A stretch of DNA of 64,000 nt from Bufo bufo. Taxonomy: Eukaryota > Chordata > Amphibia > Anura > Bufonidae. Positions 33,991 through 44,789 of this stretch are shown here, piece after piece. The translations under genes were made by a program, and so were the position numbers. The stretch is from the NCBI RefSeq assembly GCF_905171765.1, contig NC_053390.1, positions 138,169,468-138,233,467 on the forward strand. Reading direction: 5' to 3'. The notes under the pieces were generated by a model. It did no database searches, was not told where the DNA came from, and was given only the letters and a program-made list of their open reading frames with translations. Position 1 is the first letter of the stretch. Every line of letters begins with the position of its first letter.

Positions 33991-34755
33991 CCATGGGAAA
34001 TTTGCCAGTGAGCCAATTCCCAGAAGACTGCCCAAGCTCTCCTCTTGCCCACCAGCCGGGTACATAAAAATCTGATGCTTTCAGCATTGATTACTGTAGG
34101 AGCAGCACTTATGCACCTGACGAGCGGCCCTCCTAAATTCAACTGTATTGCCATCCTCAGGACTATAATACAGTCTCATACTTTGGCATGGGTGGCAGTA
34201 TTTTGTGCTGCACTGTGGTATCTGGTTCTACTGGGGTGGTATTTTGTTCTGCAGTATGGTATTGCTATTCCACCTATTTCTGTTGTCCCACCTTCTGTAA
34301 ATTTGGAACCACCTACAACATGGGGACACTTTTAAGTTTTTTTCCACGGCCACTTTAAGTTCCCAAAACTGGGGTGATTAGTGTAGAAATGCAAAAAGTT
34401 GCAATTTTTTTGTGCAAGTCACTACAAAAAGTTGCAAAGCCCTAGTTTGCAACTTTTTATAGCCAGAATTCTGGAGCATAAAGCAAGATAAATTCCCTCT
34501 ATACTGTCTACTGTATGGTCACATGTGGTGTGAAGTTAGCTGTTAGCCAAGAAAATGGCTCAAAACTACACTGTATAAACCTTGGTCAATGTAAATCACA
34601 TTTGATCATAAATTTGCTATGCTATTGTATGCCTGGCTATTCCCATATGTGATACAGAGGTTGCAGTTGTACCTCTACCACACAGGGGGATACCCAGTTG
34701 TGGATTGGCCATTATCTTTGTGATAACTATAATAATTTAATGATGTTGACCACCC
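33991..34755. other. Gene-free stretch, weak tandem structure
   Basis: Nothing coding. At 34185-34275 there is a short imperfect repeat of GTATTTTGTnCTGCAnTnTGGTAT. The rest looks unique. Confidence 0.5.
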
Positions 34756-35289
34756 CTAAAAACTAGTGATGATCCAGCATGCTCGGCTGAACACCAGTTC
34801 GGCTCGAGCATCTCGATGCTCAGCACATGGTGGTATTTGGCCAAATACCGCATGTGCTCGAGCGCAATGCTCGAGTCTCTGCCCCGCACGTTTCTTGGCT
34901 ACTACGCAGCCAATAAACTTGCAGGTAAGTACTGCCCTGCTGCTGGCATTACAGTGATTGGCTGGCCGGAACCCGTCATCGGGTGCTATATAGCATCCAA
35001 TGACGCATGTTCAGCTCATTCTTAGTCAGGGACAGTTGTGATAAGGAAGGGACAGACAGTGTAGGGAGTGATTTAAGAATATTTTTACCGCCAAAACTTT
35101 TCAGAGACCCAAAAGTTCTTTTAAGGACTATTGTGTGTGGCAGCAGTAATTTCTTTTTTAGCGCAAACTGCGCTAAATAGCTAAAACTTTACAGACCCAA
35201 AAGTGCTTCTAAGAAGACTATTGTGTGTGGCAGCAATATCTATTTTTAGCGCATCCTGTGCTAAATAGCATAGAATAGTTAGGACGCTG

Positions 35290-36500
35290 CAGACAGCGAC
35301 ATTAGCTGCGCCACATCTCAAGTGTAAAAAGTGTGCGCATCCCAAAAAAAATCTGTGACATCCAGTGTACTTTTTCCGTAGACGGTGTCTGCTGCGGACA
35401 TTTAATTTATCCGCGCCACATCTCCTGTGTAAAGTGTGTGCATCCCAAAAATGTCAGTGTGATTTAATGCACTTTTTCCGTAAACGGTGTCCGCTTCTGA
35501 CAGTGACCTGACCAGGCCAACATCTGCTGTGTAACGTGTGCACTTCAAAATTGTTTCGGTGACAATAAATTAAATTTTTTAATAGACGGTGTCCACTTCT
35601 GACAGTAACCTTACCAGGCATATATCTGCAGTGTAACGTGTGCGTTTCTAAAATTTTTCTCTGACATTAAATAACATTTTTCAATAGACGGTGTCCTATT
35701 CTGACAGTGACCTGACCAGGTCCACATCTGCTGTGTAACGTGTGTGCTTTAAAATTGTTTTGGTGACATTGAATTACATTTTTCAATAGACAGTGTCCTA
35801 TTCTGACAGTGACCTGACCAGGCCCACATCTGCTGTGTAACGTGTGCGTTTCTAAAAATTTTCTAAGATATAAAATTACATTTTTCAATAGACGGTGTCC
35901 GCTTCTGACAGTGACCTTACAAGGCCCACATCTGTTGTGTAACATGTGCGTTTCTAAAATTTTTCTGTGACATAAAATTACATTTTTCAGTAGACGGTGT
36001 CCGCTGCAAACAGTTAAATTATCCGAGCTACATCTCATGTTTATAGTGTGCGCATCCCTAAAATATCCAGTGTCCTTTTTCCGTAGACGGTGTCCGTTGC
36101 GGACAGTGACATTAGCTGCGCTACATTTCCTGTATAACGTTTGTGTATCCGAAATATCAGTGACATTCAGTCTAATTTTTTTGCTGCTGGTGGCAGCGAC
36201 ATTACCTGCGCTACATCTCCAGTATAACGTTAGCGCATCCGAAATATCAGCAACATTCATTCAGTGCAATTTTTTATTATCTGTGGTGACAGCGACATTA
36301 CCAGCGCCAAATCTCCTGTATAACGTGTGCGCGTCCTAAATATCAGTGACATTCATTCAGTGTATTTTTTCATTAGGCAGTGGTGGCAGCGACATTACTT
36401 GCGCTATACCTCCTGCCTGTATCCTGTGTGCGCATCCTAAATATCAGTAACATTCATTCAGTTTAATTTTTTATTAGGCGGTGGTGGCAGCGACATTACA
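35290..36500. repeat. About 100-bp tandem repeats in hAT-B
   Basis: Around twelve units. Each has CATTTTTCAATAGACGGTGTCC, then CTTCTGACAGTGACCTGACC, then CACATCTGCTGTGTAACGTG. The spacing of GACGGTGTCC is about 100-104 bp. Later units diverge (GGTGGCAGCGACATTACC). The array is not seen in hAT-A. Confidence 0.92.
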
Positions 36501-36639
36501 AGCGCTTTTAGCCAGGGACGCTACATTTCTCTGATGGCACACTGAGTTAACGTTGTGGAGGCCGGGAGCAAGTCATACCCTGGGATGGCACTGGTGCTAC
36601 CGAAGCCAAGGATTTCGGGCCCTACTTTAATCAGGGTTT

Positions 36640-36905
36640 CCACCGCCACCTACGTTACTGGCTGCAACCCCCCATCTCCTCCTCTGCCTCCTCCTCCACT
36701 TCCACCTCTGAATTATCATCTTACAGCACCAGTCAGCCATCGGTCAGTAGCTGGAAGCAGTGTAGCACTGCAGTGAGGAAGCCGCAACAGGTCGTGCTGA
36801 AACTTATTTGCTTAGGTGACAAACAGCACACCACCGCAGAGCTGTGGCAGGGGATAAGGGACCAGACTGAGCTGTGGCTCTCGTCCACAATTTTTTTTAA
36901 ATGGT
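36640..36905 (+). pseudogene. hAT-B transposase relic
   Basis: Matches hAT-A 9020-9110 in the transposase sense: CAGCCATCGGTCAGTAGCTGG, TTGCTTAGGTGACAAACAGC and GAGCTGTGGCAGGGGATAAG (ELWQGI, then TELWLS). The sequence before and after is gone. A further block near 37195-37275, GATCACCCTTTTCGACCCCC (the DPHYK region), is also a transposase remnant. Confidence 0.75.
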
Positions 36906-37155
36906 CAACCCGGCAGCATGCCCTCGTCCATACAATTTTTAAAATGCTCGGTAGCAATCCCTCATCCATAAAATGTTTTAAATGGTCAGCTCGGCAGCAG
37001 GCCCTCATTTGCAAAATGTTTTAGATGGTCAGCTTGGCAGCAGGCCCTCGCTCAAATTGTTTTTTATTTGGTCAGATCATCAGCAGGCCCTCATCCACAC
37101 AATTTATTAAATGGTCAGCTCACCAGCAGGCTTTCACCTACAAACTTTTACAGGG
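36890..37155. repeat. hAT family 42-bp satellite, first block
   Basis: Units of the type GGTCAGCTCnCCAGCAGGCC and CTCnCCnACAATTTnTTAnA, the complement of the hAT-A array at 6900-7300. Confidence 0.88.
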
Positions 37156-37324
37156 TCAGCTCAATTCCTGATAACGCATTTTAGACAACAGGGATTACTG
37201 GTTGATCACCCTTTTCGACCCCCACTACAAAGAGAACTTATCTCCAATTCCTCTGGTGGAGAGGACAAGCAAAACGGTGCTATAACAGAAGGTCCTTGTG
37301 GAAAAATTTATCCACATTTTATAG

Positions 37325-37403
37325 GGCTGACATCCAAATGGATTGTCGACATCATGGGGACGTGCGATCAGGCAGAAGTTATCTAGAGTCAACAAAGCAT
37401 CAG
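37325..37403 (-). pseudogene. 18S rRNA fragment, short duplicate
   Basis: The minus strand reads as 18S rRNA 5'-domain sequence: the plus strand has CATCCAAATGGATTGTCGAC and GCAGAAGTTATCTAGAGTCA. It is a second, diverged copy of part of 37579-37868. In both copies the 18S sequence is joined to the hAT satellite at the same point (CAACAAAG, then CAGnCCCTCGCCCATAAT), so the joined segment was duplicated after capture. Confidence 0.85.
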
Positions 37404-37578
37404 CAGGCCCTCGCCCATAATGTTTTCGCTGGTCAGCTCACCTGCAGACCCTCGTATATATGTGACATACAGTGTACTTTTTGCGTAGACGCTGTGAAAA
37501 GTGACATTACCTGTGGTACCTCTCCTGTATAACGTTTCCTCATCTTACAAACCAGTGACATTCCCTGAATTTTTTTAT

Positions 37579-37868
37579 TACTCATTCCAATAACAGGGCC
37601 TCTTAAGAGTTCTGTATTGTTATTTATCGTCACTACCTCCCCGAGTTGGGAGTGGGTAATTTGCGCGCCCCCCGCTTGCCTTCCTTGGCTGTGGTAGCCA
37701 TTTCTCTGGCTCCCTCTCTGGAATCGAACACTCATTCCCCGTTACTTGTGGTCACCATGTTAGGCGCATAAAAGAACATCGAATGTTGATAGAGCAGACA
37801 TCCAAATGGATCATCGACGTCACAGGGATGTGCGATCAAGCAGAAGTTATCTAGAGTCAACAAAGTAG
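37579..37868 (-). pseudogene. 18S rRNA fragment, 5' domain
   Basis: On the minus strand this follows the 5' domain of eukaryotic 18S rRNA. Recognisable conserved words (as complements on plus) are CATTCCAATAACAGGGCCTC, GTCACTACCTCCCCGAGTTG, GAGTGGGTAATTTGCGCGCC, GGCTCCCTCTCTGGAATCGA, TTCCCCGTTACTTGTGGTCA and GTTATCTAGAGTCAACAAAG. Substitutions are scattered, and stems are not preserved, so it is a non-functional copy. Confidence 0.93.
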
Positions 37869-37908
37869 CAGCAGACCCTCGCCCATAATTTTTTCGATGG
37901 TCAGCTCT

Positions 37909-38441
37909 CCCATAAGTTTCTGGTCAACACAATCCTCACCGCCGGGGATCACGTAACTAATTAGCATGGAGGAGTCTCATTAGTTATCGGAATTAACCAG
38001 ACAAATCGCTCCACCAACTCAGAACGGCCATGCACCACCACCCACAGAATCAAGAAAGAGCTATTAATCTGTCAATCCTTTCCGTGTTTGGGCCGGGTAA
38101 GGTTTGCCGTGTTGAGTCAAATTAAGCTGCAGGCTCCACTCCTGGTGGTGCTCTTCAGTCAATTAGTTTAAGTTTCAGCTTTGCAACCATACTCCCCCCG
38201 GAACCGAAAGACTTTGGATTCCCGGAAGCTGCCCGGCTTGGGAATAACGCCGCCGCATCGCCTGTTGGATCGTCTACGAATCTCCGACTTTCGTTGTTGA
38301 TTAATGAAAACATTCTTGACAAATGCTTTCAATGTGGTTTGTCTTGCGCCGGTCCACGAATTTCACCTATTGCGGCGCAATACGGATACCACCGGCCGTC
38401 CCTCTTAATCATGGCCCCAGTTCCGAAAATCAACAACATTT
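37909..38441 (-). pseudogene. 18S rRNA fragment, central and 3' domains
   Basis: On the minus strand this covers the central to 3' major domain of 18S rRNA. Conserved words (plus strand) are GTTATCGGAATTAACCAGAC, AATCGCTCCACCAACT, GAACGGCCATGCACCACCAC, GTGTTGAGTCAAATTAAGC, GCAGGCTCCACTCCTGGTGG, TTTCAGCTTTGCAACCATAC, CGGAAGCTGCCCGGC, GGGAATAACGCCGCCGCATC, GCGCCGGTCCACGAATTTCA and TTAATCATGGCCCCAGTTCC. Some internal segments are deleted, for example between CGCCTGTTGGATCG and the adjoining helix. On the minus strand it precedes the 5'-domain fragment, so the gene order is permuted. At 38441 it joins the hAT 3' end directly. Confidence 0.95.
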
Positions 38442-38824
38442 TTGGCTGAATTTGCACTTTAAATACATAAAGAATGTTTCCTATCAATTTTTCCTCTAAA
38501 ATTGATTTTTTTTCTTCGGTTTGGTGTGTTTATTGTCAGTCTGTAAAAGTGGCGTACTATTCGGACAACATCGTTCCCAGCAGCAAGCTGCAGGTCCAAG
38601 ATGCATCCAGACATCCTCCGCATGCTGCTCCAGAACCATTTCGGTGGCGGTTCCATCAATTTCTAACATTTTCCTATGAAACAGGCACCCTCCCTCTTTA
38701 GAGCAGGGGGTAACTGGTTTATTGCTCGGGTTCTCTATTGACTTCCATTATACTCGAGTGCTCGTCCGAGCACCCAAAATCCTGATGTGTTCGGCCCAAG
38801 CACTACGGCGCTCGATCAATACTA
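38442..38824 (+). mobile_element. Internal duplicate of the hAT 3' end
   Basis: Matches the true 3' end of hAT-B (39480-39902) and hAT-A (6242-6640, inverted): TTGCACTTTAAATACATAAA, CAGTCTGTAAAAGTGGCGTA, CAAGATGCATCCAGACATCC and a terminal CGCTCGATCAATACTA. The following GTATGTGG would be the TSD of an inner copy. Its other end is not present, so recombination or deletion removed it. Confidence 0.8.
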
Positions 38825-38879
38825 GTATGTGGTTGAATCTTCTTTTTTTCATCCTCCTCTTCCATCATATCAACATGCT

Positions 38880-39430
38880 TATTCGTCGCATATAATGCCC
38901 TCGCATATATGCCCTTCGCATATAATGTTTTACAGTGTCAGCTCACCTGCAGGCCCTCACATATAATTTGTTAGAGGGTCAGCTCAGCTGCAGGACATTT
39001 GCATATAATTTTTTAGAGGGTCAGCTCACAAGCAGGCCCTCACCTACAATCTTTTACAGGGTCAGCTCACCTACAGGCCCTCGCATATAATGTTTTACAG
39101 GGTCAGCTCAGCTGCAGGCCCTCACATATAATTTTTTTGAGGGTCAGCTCACCAGCAGGCCTTCACCTACAATCTTTTACAGGGTCAGCTCAGCTGCAGG
39201 CCCTCCCATATAATTTTTTAGAGAGTTAGCTCACCAGCAGGCCCTCACCTACAATCATTTACAGGGTCAGCTCACCTGCAGGCCCTCGCATATAATGTTT
39301 TACAGGGTCAGCTCACCAGCAGGCCCGCACCTAAAATCTTTTACAGGGTCACCTCAGCTTCAGGCCCTCGAATATAATTTTTAGAGGGTCAGCTCACCAG
39401 CAAGCCATCAATCATAATTTTTTAAGGGTG
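38880..39430. repeat. hAT family 42-bp satellite, second block
   Basis: About a dozen copies of GGGTCAGCTCACCAGCAGGC and CCTCACCTACAATnTTTTACA, with alternating ACCTGCAGG and ACCAGCAGG versions and AATATAATTTTTTAGA variants. Confidence 0.92.
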
Positions 39431-39910
39431 TATGAGGCCCTCCTTTATGTGTAATAAAAGGTGTATTGGAGCGACAATTCCTTGTAATTTTTGGCAGCAC
39501 TTGCACTTTATATACAAGTAAATATGCAGGGAAGAATGTTTCCTAACAATTTTTCCTCCGTCTAAAATCGATTTTATCTTTGGTTTGGTGCGTAGTATTG
39601 TCAGTCTGTAAAAGTGGCGTACTACTCGGACAGTTTCCACAGCGACCTGAGAGTCCAAGATGCATCCAGACATCCACCCCATGCTTTTCCCGAACCATTT
39701 CAGTGGTGTTTCCATCAATTTAGGAACTTTTCGTATGAACAAGACACCCTCCCTCTTCAGAGCAGGGGGTGACTGGTTTAATGCTCAGGTTCTCCCATTG
39801 ACTTCCATTGTGCTCGGGTGCTGGGTAGAGCACCCGAGCATCCCGAGGTGCTCGGCCGAAGCCTCCGAGCACCTCGGGCACTATGGTGCTCGATCATTAC
39901 TACTAAAAAC

Positions 39911-40920
39911 TATTCAGTTCCTATTTGCCACTGAAGACTCTTAAACCAGAACACCTCTACTGCTCCTCATCCATAGAGACATTACATTAGTTATATATAA
40001 CACAACAAACACAGCCTACATACAAGCCATAACCTCTGCCTGGTGACTTGATATAATGGTGCTCCTCCTATTGGTTGACAGGTTTGCATTTACTCATTGA
40101 TCTTGCTTTTTATATAGTTATGGTTCTCCTTGTCTCACTGTAGGACTTTATATGTAATGACTGGGCTCCACATTTTACTATGATAATCCATAGCTCACTG
40201 TAGGGCCCTCTATATAGTTATGTTGCTCCTTGCCTTACTATAGTACTGTATATATAATGAATGGCCTCCTCACTATGGTGCTTCAAGTTTTACTATAGAG
40301 CTGCATATACATGTTTTGATGGTTTGTTGACCTTGCCTGCTGCCAATATAGACCCACCTACAATAGGAGGACACTATCAGATTTTTTACAAGGACATTTT
40401 AAGTTCCCAATCGGACCCTGAGGACCCCAGTACTATAAAGCTTATATTAGATGGGCAAATAATTATGCAGATCATTGCTAACAAGCATTCATATGAATGC
40501 TCGTTAGCGGTGATGTAGCAATGTAATACTATCACTAAATACCCGATGAACAAGCAAATGCTCTTTCATCGGGCAATTGGAATCTTTCAGCAGGTTTAAA
40601 AATCATTGTTTGCTGGCAGCAGATCGTGCTGTCTAATCTCCATCTACCACTGGCACTGTACCTCTTACATCCAGTGACTTCTCTTCTCTGATGTAGATAT
40701 TCTCTTTCCTCTTCTTCTCCTGTCAGACCAGACCGCCATAGTGATTTCTTTCAGCCGCGCCTCGTCTATGCAGAGTTTTGCAAACAGACAGCTTACTTTC
40801 CTACTTTTCCATCCTCCTCCTCACCTTCTCAATACCCCATCCTGCCACCCCCAATACTGTGCCCACTGTGCTTCCCAATACTTTCCTGCGGCAACAGTCC
40901 CCTTGAAAATACTGGTACCA
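39911..40920. other. Gene-free stretch
   Basis: Weak repeats of TATATAGTTATGnTnCTCCTTG and TCACTGTAGG at 40110-40300 and a decayed MITE-like piece near 40440-40640 (GATGGGCAAATAATTATGCAGA, TCATCGGGCAATTGGAA). Beyond 40680 it is pyrimidine-rich and grades into the minisatellite. Confidence 0.55.
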
Positions 40921-41795
40921 CACAGACCCCCATATTAGACCTCCAGACTCCCACTAGACCTCCAGACCCCCATATTTGACCCCCATTAGACCTCCAGACC
41001 CCCATATCTGACCCCCATTAGACCTCCAGACCCTCAATCAGACCTCCAATCAGAGCCCATTAGACCTCTAGACCCCCAATTAGACACCCATTAGACCTCT
41101 AGACCCCCAATCAGACCACCATTAGACCTCCAGACCCCCAGTCAGACCTCTCTAGACCCACCAGTTAGACCTCTCCAGACCCCCCAGTCAGATCTCTCCA
41201 GACCCCCCAGTCAGACCTCTCCAGACCCCCAGTAAGACCTCCAGACCCCTCTGTCAGACCTGCAGACCCCCAGTTAGACCTCCAGACCCCCTATTAGACC
41301 ACTTCAGACCCCCAGTAAGACCTCCAGACCCCCCAGCCAGACCTCCAGACTCCACCATTAGACCACTTCAGACCCCCATTTAGACCTCCAGACCCCCAGT
41401 CAGACCCCCATTAGACCTCCAGACCCCCAGTCAGACCTCTTCAGACCCACCAGCCAGACCTCTCCAGACCGCCTAGTCAGACCTCTCCAGACCCCCCAGT
41501 AAGACCTCCAGACTCCTCTGTCAGACCTGCAGACCCCCTATTAGACCCCTTCAGACCCCCAGTAAGACCTCCAGACCCCCCAGCCAGACCTCCAGACTCC
41601 CCCATTAGACCACTGCAGACCCCCATTCAGACCTCCAGACCCCCAGTCAGACGTCCAGACCCCCAGTCAGACCTCCAGACCCCCAATCAAACCTCCAGAC
41701 CCCCCCCAGTCAGACCTATAGACCACTCCAGACCCCCATTAGACCTCTCCATACCCCCCATTAGACCTCCATATCAGACCTCAGATCAGACTGTA
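40921..41795. repeat. Pyrimidine-rich minisatellite, about 19-21 bp units
   Basis: Around 40 copies of AGACCTCCAGACCCCCAGTC with variants CATTAG, CCAGCC and CTCTCC. The strand bias is strong: the plus strand is C/A/T with very little G outside CAG and GAC. The minus strand has GGGGG and GGGG runs at about 20-bp spacing. Confidence 0.95.
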
Positions 41796-42330
41796 AAATA
41801 ATACAGTAACTTACCTCTCCTGCCGCCACTCTCCTTGTCTTGGCTGTCTTCTCTTCTCAGGGCCTGCGCTGAAGTCAGCTGACCTCCTGCAGCGTCAGGT
41901 CAGAGTACACAGCAGCGCGGGCCCTGAGAAGAGCAAGCAGGAGGAGGGGTAAGTATTGTATAGCGCTCACAGCGCTTCTCTCCACCTGCAGACTAGTGAG
42001 CGCTTCCATTACGGAAGAACTCACTAGTATTCCCTTTATAAGAGGCACTGCATCTTATAAAGGGAAAAGTACAGTACCTCTGGCAAGGGGGGCCCTCTGG
42101 GCCACCTGGCTTAGGGACCCGGTCGCAACCACGACCTCTGCGGCCCCTATAGTTACGCCAGTGGGGATAAGCGATGACATTAGCAATTGCTCCTCCCCAT
42201 ACTCGTGAAGGAGATCGCTCATGTAATAGCAGCGGTCTCCACCGCTGACGAGAAGTCGATTGTTGGGAAGGAACGCTTCCCTCCCGACAATCGACTCTGT
42301 GATCTGCCCTTCTTATTTAAGTCTAAATTG
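41796..42330. other. Mixed repeat remnants
   Basis: Holds CTTACCTCTCCTGCCGCC and CCTGCGCTGAAGTCAGCTGA, a short inverted repeat around 41990-42065 (CACTAGT...ACTAGT, CCCTTTATAAGA...TCTTATAAAGGG), a CTATAGTTACGCCAGTGG motif that recurs in the opposite sense near 61540-61610, and the MITE fragment at 42180-42300 (CTCCTCCCCATACTCGTGAA, GACAATCGACTCTG) shared with 4255-4372. Confidence 0.5.
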
Positions 42331-42554
42331 ATCTTTACAGGTGGGGGTTCCATCAATTTTTTCCCCTTTCATTTTAATAGACAAACACAAATATATACTG
42401 GCTTATACTGGCAGAATAAAGATTGTGCATCTTAAAATCCAATGTGTTCAATCCTTATTTTCCCCACCATCTGCCATCAGAGAACTAATAAGATGCTCCT
42501 GTAGACATTTGATTGTTAGTGGATAAGATTGTTTGCGCGGTCTGACGATCTTAA

Positions 42555-42806
42555 GGGCCCTTTTACAGGGACCATTTATTAGGGACTTCGTTTGGTGAAA
42601 GCATGCTAATGTAACACCCAAAAATACAATTTCTGAGTGTGCTGTGTACACAGGGATTTGCTGCCTAGAAAAAATGTATCTGCATGGGGACAAGCAATCG
42701 CTACATGTATATGCAACTCTCACCTTCTCTGAAGAGCAGGCAATTTTCTGGGAACAATGATTTGTTCCTGATAGTTGTCTTGTCAGTTGGCCCTTGTAAA
42801 AGGGCC
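42555..42806. mobile_element. TTAA-type MITE, 252 bp
   Basis: Ends GGGCCCTTTTACAGGGACC and GGCCCTTGTAAAAGGGCC are inverted. Flanks are TTAA (42551-42554) and TTAT (42807-42810, one mismatch). No coding capacity. Confidence 0.75.
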
Positions 42807-42833
42807 TTATTTCAATTAATTTGGGCTACTTAA

Positions 42834-43259
42834 AGGGGTTGTCCGGGTTCTGAGCTGAACCCAGACATAACCTCATCTTCACTCATTTAGCATGTCTGCA
42901 TTTCTTGCTCCAATGCTCCCCCTTGCCCTGGGCTGCATCGTGCAAGGTAAGGTCTGAATTGCTTCCTTCCTCACTGTTCTAGTTCCCAGTGATGCCACCA
43001 GCACAAATGAGTGGTCTATAGTGCTGCCCTAGGGCAGTGTTATGAGACAGTTAAGCCAGTGACATCACTGGGCTCCCTGCTAGGCAGAAGTCTACGTCTA
43101 GCATACTCATGTGAAGCCCGGTACATCACCGGTAGCAAAGAAAAATCCCTTGCCCTGTGTGATGCAGCGCAAAGTAAGGGGGAGCATCGGAGCAAGAAAT
43201 GCTAAATGAGTGAAGATGAGGGTATGTCCAGGTTCAGCTCTAAACCTGGACAACCCCTT
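42834..43259. mobile_element. TTAA-type palindromic MITE
   Basis: Ends AGGGGTTGTCCGGGTTCTGAG and GCTCTAAACCTGGACAACCCCT, inverted, with TTAA on the left and a degenerate TCAA on the right. Internal arms also pair: CATCTTCACTCATTTAGCAT with ATGCTAAATGAGTGAAGATG, and TTGCTCCAATGCTCCCCCTT with AAGGGGGAGCATCGGAGCAA. Confidence 0.85.
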
Positions 43260-43299
43260 CAAGGATTTCACCAGTCAAAAATGTAATATTTACACAAAG

Positions 43300-43930
43300 A
43301 CATTAAAAAGATTGAAGTGTCACTGTACGTTGAAATGTAAAGAACTAATAAAAACATGGCTGCACAACATTTCACATGAAAACAATAGAACTGAGAAATG
43401 GGGTTCATTCTAAATTAAAGTGGTATTATACCTACTATAAATGAAAAAATAGAAGCTCTATGCGCACATTTTTGATCAAACATGTGTTGGGCCCATCTGC
43501 CAGGCGTCAAGGTGGCTTTCACAGATGGGTACCTACCACTAACAGAACTGCCTCTCCTGGGCTTGACCAAGCCTACAATATTTAGGGCAGCGTAGGAACC
43601 AGCTACATTTATACTCTGCTCAGAAGACCCAGGCAGATGGGCGTTGCTTAGTCTAAAAGAGGCCGCTACCCTGAATATATACTACAAGAAAGTAAGAGGC
43701 AGTTCTGTTAGTGTTAGGTACTCATCTGGAGAAGCGACCTTGACGCCTGGTATATAGGCCCGACTCACGTTTGATAAAAAATGTGCGCAAAGAGGCAATT
43801 TAGAATAATCCCCATTTCTCAGTTCTATTGTTTTGCATGTGAAATGTTGGGCAGCCATGCTTTTATTAGTTCTCTGTATGCTTGCTTTATGGATATGCAC
43901 CTGTGACCATGAATGTGCTAGTCAAAATTT
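43300..43930. repeat. Large imperfect palindrome, unassigned
   Basis: Arms of about 260 bp around a spacer near 43570-43680. Paired blocks: GAACTAATAAAAACATGGCTG with GCCATGCTTTTATTAGTTC, ATGCGCACATTTTTGATCAAA with TTTGATAAAAAATGTGCGCA, and AACAGAACTGCCTCTC with GAGGCAGTTCTGTTA. There is no coding frame and no clear TSD. It is probably an old foldback element. Confidence 0.8.
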
Positions 43931-44341
43931 TCTTGTAGTGTACTTTTAAATGTGTCATAATGGCAGATCAAAGGTTTTGATCAGTGAGGGTCTCAGTGCT
44001 GAGAACCGCATTAATCTCTAGAACGAGGAGAGACAAGGGCTCACATATGACTATATATGAATACAGTATATGAGTAAGACATATCAAAAGTTTTAAAGTC
44101 TAGGTACACTTTAAATTGGCTTAATTTAACAGTGTGTATCAAAATTCTTTTTTTTTTACGTTTTATTCACTTGTTTGTTGCCTATTTTTCCTAGTCTCTT
44201 TTGAATTGTCCACCTAGCTAGTATATATATTTTTTTTTTTTCTAGAATATGCAGGATATGTGATAAGTTTTGCTGCCTGAATATCTCAGATTTGTCCATT
44301 CACCAAAACTCTGTTTATCTGGCAGGAGACATCAAATATAA

Positions 44342-44727
44342 GGCACTTTCACATCTGCGTTTTCCTTTCCAGTTTTGGGATCCAGTCTCAAAACCGGAGG
44401 AAAACGCATCAGTTTTCTCCCCATTCATTGTCAATGGGGACAAAACTGAGTTTTGTTGCATTCCCATGCTGGACACAAAATCTCTGCAAGCGGCATTTTT
44501 CTGTGCGGCATGGGATACTGATCAAGACAGATCCGACATGACACAATGTAAGTCAATGGTGTCAGATCCTTTTTTCAGACACAAAAAAAAACAAAACGGA
44601 TCTTGTGCCCATTGACTTACAACGACTTTAGTGCTGGATCCCTCTTGTTCATTTTGGAGATAATACAACTGTAACCGTTCTGAATAGATGCAGAAGGGTG
44701 TATTATTGCCCTGATGTGAAAGCAGCC
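44342..44727. mobile_element. Harbinger-like MITE
   Basis: Ends GGCACTTTCACATCTGCG and CTGATGTGAAAGCAGCC are inverted with a few mismatches. It is flanked by TAA (44339-44341 and 44728-44730). The body has repeated CATTGACTTACAnTG and GGATCCnnTTTTT motifs. Confidence 0.82.
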
Positions 44728-44789
44728 TAAAAAGTAATCTCAATCCACAAAATGTCAATTTATGGTGCAGGTTTTACCACCGCCTTTCA

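Larger units (their letters stand above)
34764..39902 (+). mobile_element. hAT transposon hAT-B carrying 18S rDNA
   Basis: The element starts TAGTGATGATCCAGCATGCT and ends GTGCTCGATCATTACTA, between two copies of CTAAAAAC (34756-34763 and 39903-39910). Its ends, its 42-bp satellite and its transposase relic match hAT-A, so it is the same family. It is non-autonomous: the coding region is reduced to a small relic (36640-36905). In order it has a 5' leader with CAGGTAAGTACTG (possible splice donor), a tandem array of about 100-bp units, the transposase relic, 42-bp satellite, three blocks derived from 18S rRNA, an internal 3' end (38442-38824), more satellite and the true 3' end. Confidence 0.92.

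Noticed and set aside
35667..36260. 197-codon minus-strand frame with GHRLLKNVI repeats
   Set aside because: A translation of the about 100-bp tandem array in hAT-B; the periodic peptide follows the DNA repeat.
37579..38441. Functional rRNA gene
   Set aside because: The domains are permuted, have internal deletions and scattered changes in conserved helices, and lie inside a transposon.
40921..41795. CRISPR-like array
   Set aside because: Short units follow each other without unique spacers, the context is vertebrate transposon DNA and no cas genes are present. It is a minisatellite.
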